Positions 50,201-51,685 of a stretch of DNA of 51,685 bases are shown piece after piece; positions within the stretch are counted from its first letter, which is position 1; every line of letters begins with the position of its first letter. The notes beneath the pieces were generated by a model, which searched no databases, had not been told where the DNA came from, and was given only the letters and a program-made list of their open reading frames with translations. This DNA comes from Elusimicrobiota bacterium (GTDB taxonomy: Bacteria > Elusimicrobiota > Elusimicrobia > UBA1565). The DNA lies in contig NVTF01000061.1 of NCBI GenBank assembly GCA_002401485.1, forward strand, positions 1 through 51,685, in the 5' to 3' direction. The position numbers were made by a program, and so were the translations under genes.

Positions 50201-51685
50201 GTGGGTATTTTCTCCAAACGAAAAGATATCGAGGGGATCATTGTCGAATCCGGTCTGATTAACGAAACCCAACGGAAACAGGCCGTTTTAATGGCCAATC
50301 AGGAAGCGATTTCCTTTGTTGATGCCGCGGTTCGTTTGGGATACGCGGAGGAAGCGGTCATCGCCAAAACCGTCGCAGCCGGCCTAGGCATTCCGCTGGC
50401 GGACCGGGCCAATAAGATGCTCGAGATTGATCTTGAGGCAGGTCTGGAAAAATTAATTCCTGAGGATTTCGCACGATCGAACTTCGTTTTGCCGCTCTTT
50501 GAAGCCGAAGGCGTGCTCACCGTGGCATTTGCCGATCCCACTGAAATGATTGTGCGCGAGAATTTGGAACTGGTTTCCAAGCGCCAGATTCAACCGGTGG
50601 TCGGGACAAAGACTCAAATCCTCAAGGTGATCGATCAGCTGTATCAACACGGGGGGGAAAACCTTATCGCCCGTACGATGGATGCGGCTGAGGCGGAGGG
50701 GGAGGCTTCCGCCAGAGACTTCGTCGACGTGCGCCTGGACCTCGATCAGACGATTAAATCGTCGGAGGGAAATTACTCCGTAAATCTTGTGAACGCAATC
50801 ATCAAGCAGGCGATTGTTGAACGCTGTTCCGATATCCATTTAGAGACATGTGACCGGGAGGTTATGCTGCGCTTTAGAATCGACGGGGCCTTGCACTCTC
50901 GCGTGCCCCCGCCGTTTCAATCCTTCGATTCCGTCGTGTCGCGGGTGAAAATTCTTTCGAAGCTGGATATCGCGGAACGCCGGCTCCCCCAAGATGGGAG
51001 TTTTTCGCTGAAGATGCAAAATCGCGTTATCGATGTTCGCGTATCGCTTTGCCCCGCGGCGTACGGTGAAAAGCTTGTTCTTCGGTTGCTCGACAAAGAT
51101 GCCGTCCCTCTTGATCTCGCAAAGCTGGGATTTGAAGACCAACAGCGGGATGATTTTGTTGCGGCGGCCAACCAGCCCAACGGGCTTATTCTTCTGACAG
51201 GGCCGACGGGATCGGGCAAAACGACCTCGTTGTATTCGATGCTCAACCGCATCAAGACCGGCAAAAAGAATTTTATGTCGATTGAGGATCCGATCGAAAT
51301 TAAGCTCAAAGGCATGACCCAGGTTGCGGTTAAGTCCTCGATCGGGCTCACCTTCTCGTCGGCGCTGCGGTCCTTTCTGCGGCAGGATCCTGATGTAATT
51401 CTCGTCGGCGAGATCCGGGACTTGGAAACGGCGCAGACTTGTTTGCGCGCGGCGCTGACGGGTCACCTGGTTCTTTCGACCCTGCACACCAACGATGCCG
51501 TTTCGGCCGTCGTGCGGCTCATTGATTTAGGGGCCGAACCCCATTTGGTCGCCTCAAGCTTGAGTCTTCTCGCGGCCCAGCGTCTCGCCCGTGTACTTTG
51601 CAAAGCATGCAAGGAGTCTTATGTGCCCCCGCGTGATTTGGTGGAACGTGCTTGCGAGGAAGCCGGACTGCGCGCTCCCGAAAAT
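50201..51685 (+). CDS. pilB: GspE/PilB-family ATPase, partial
   Basis: The gene runs off the window after 495 codons. An N-terminal MshEN-like region (about 1-150: LINETQRKQAVLMANQEAIS, GLGIPLADR, EGVLTVAFADPTE) precedes the secretion ATPase core. It shows CSDIHLETCDREVMLRFRID, Walker A GPTGSGKTTS, the Asp box FMSIEDPIE, Walker B DPDVILVGEIRD and the His box STLHTNDAVSAV. Two Cys of a CxxC zinc site (CKACKE) appear near the end, as in PilB/GspE. It powers assembly of type IV pili or type II secretion pseudopili from the cytoplasm. I start it at GTG 50201; no ATG is available in frame nearby. Which of the two systems it serves needs the genes beyond the window. Confidence 0.92.
   Translation, partial: MGIFSKRKDIEGIIVESGLINETQRKQAVLMANQEAISFVDAAVRLGYAEEAVIAKTVAAGLGIPLADRANKMLEIDLEAGLEKLIPEDFARSNFVLPLFEAEGVLTVAFADPTEMIVRENLELVSKRQIQPVVGTKTQILKVIDQLYQHGGENLIARTMDAAEAEGEASARDFVDVRLDLDQTIKSSEGNYSVNLVNAIIKQAIVERCSDIHLETCDREVMLRFRIDGALHSRVPPPFQSFDSVVSRVKILSKLDIAERRLPQDGSFSLKMQNRVIDVRVSLCPAAYGEKLVLRLLDKDAVPLDLAKLGFEDQQRDDFVAAANQPNGLILLTGPTGSGKTTSLYSMLNRIKTGKKNFMSIEDPIEIKLKGMTQVAVKSSIGLTFSSALRSFLRQDPDVILVGEIRDLETAQTCLRAALTGHLVLSTLHTNDAVSAVVRLIDLGAEPHLVASSLSLLAAQRLARVLCKACKESYVPPRDLVERACEEAGLRAPEN

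Overview
The window is about 51.7 kb of bacterial chromosome, moderately GC-rich and densely coded, with operons joined by ATGA and TAATG stop/start overlaps. No rRNA, intact tRNA, CRISPR array or transposase was seen. Lipoproteins, an LpxL-type acyltransferase, ExbB/ExbD/TonB and a GspE/PilB ATPase point to a diderm (Gram-negative type) cell. A signal peptide plus disordered linker in front of an MFS transporter, and Pfa-type lipid synthases, would fit an under-studied phylum such as Elusimicrobiota; that placement is inference only.

Layout. (1) 3-5972: an EF-hand protein, a LemA/TPM/TPM operon, a peptidoglycan-binding remnant, a small unknown gene flanked by two partial initiator-tRNA copies, a DUF1499 protein and a TerB-like protein. 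(2) 6253-9670: a tight four-gene operon (class V aminotransferase, LicC/PntC-like nucleotidyltransferase, two CDP-alcohol phosphotransferases) that looks like a route to an activated phospho- or phosphono-headgroup and its transfer to lipid; a MscS-like gene broken by an in-frame TGA follows. (3) 10298-25959, all minus strand: a carbohydrate operon (S9 peptidase, (alpha/alpha)6 glycosidase-like protein, sugar ABC transporter, MFS-GH130 fusion), then an aminotransferase and two tandem GAF histidine kinases. A separate GH130 gene diverges from it at 26005. (4) 26942-31025, minus: a TPR protein and two sulfatase-superfamily enzymes with unusual active sites. (5) 31156-46628, plus: a Pfa-like multidomain lipid synthase (KS-AT-ACP-ACP | KR-DH, then KS-CLF-AT-DH-DH-DH-acyltransferase) and an LpxL-like acyltransferase. 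(6) 46646 to the end: a HEAT-repeat lipoprotein, ExbB, ExbD, TonB and a partial GspE/PilB ATPase.

How it fits together. The most notable system is the Pfa-type synthase. It resembles the two large proteins of myxobacterial PUFA synthases, but no enoyl reductase or phosphopantetheinyl transferase lies in the window. Its first protein is split exactly at an A10 tract between the second ACP and the ketoreductase, and its terminal acyltransferase has Tyr where the catalytic His is expected. With the headgroup operon and the LpxL-like enzyme, the window is rich in genes for building unusual lipids. That these act on one lipid is a hypothesis, not something the sequence shows.
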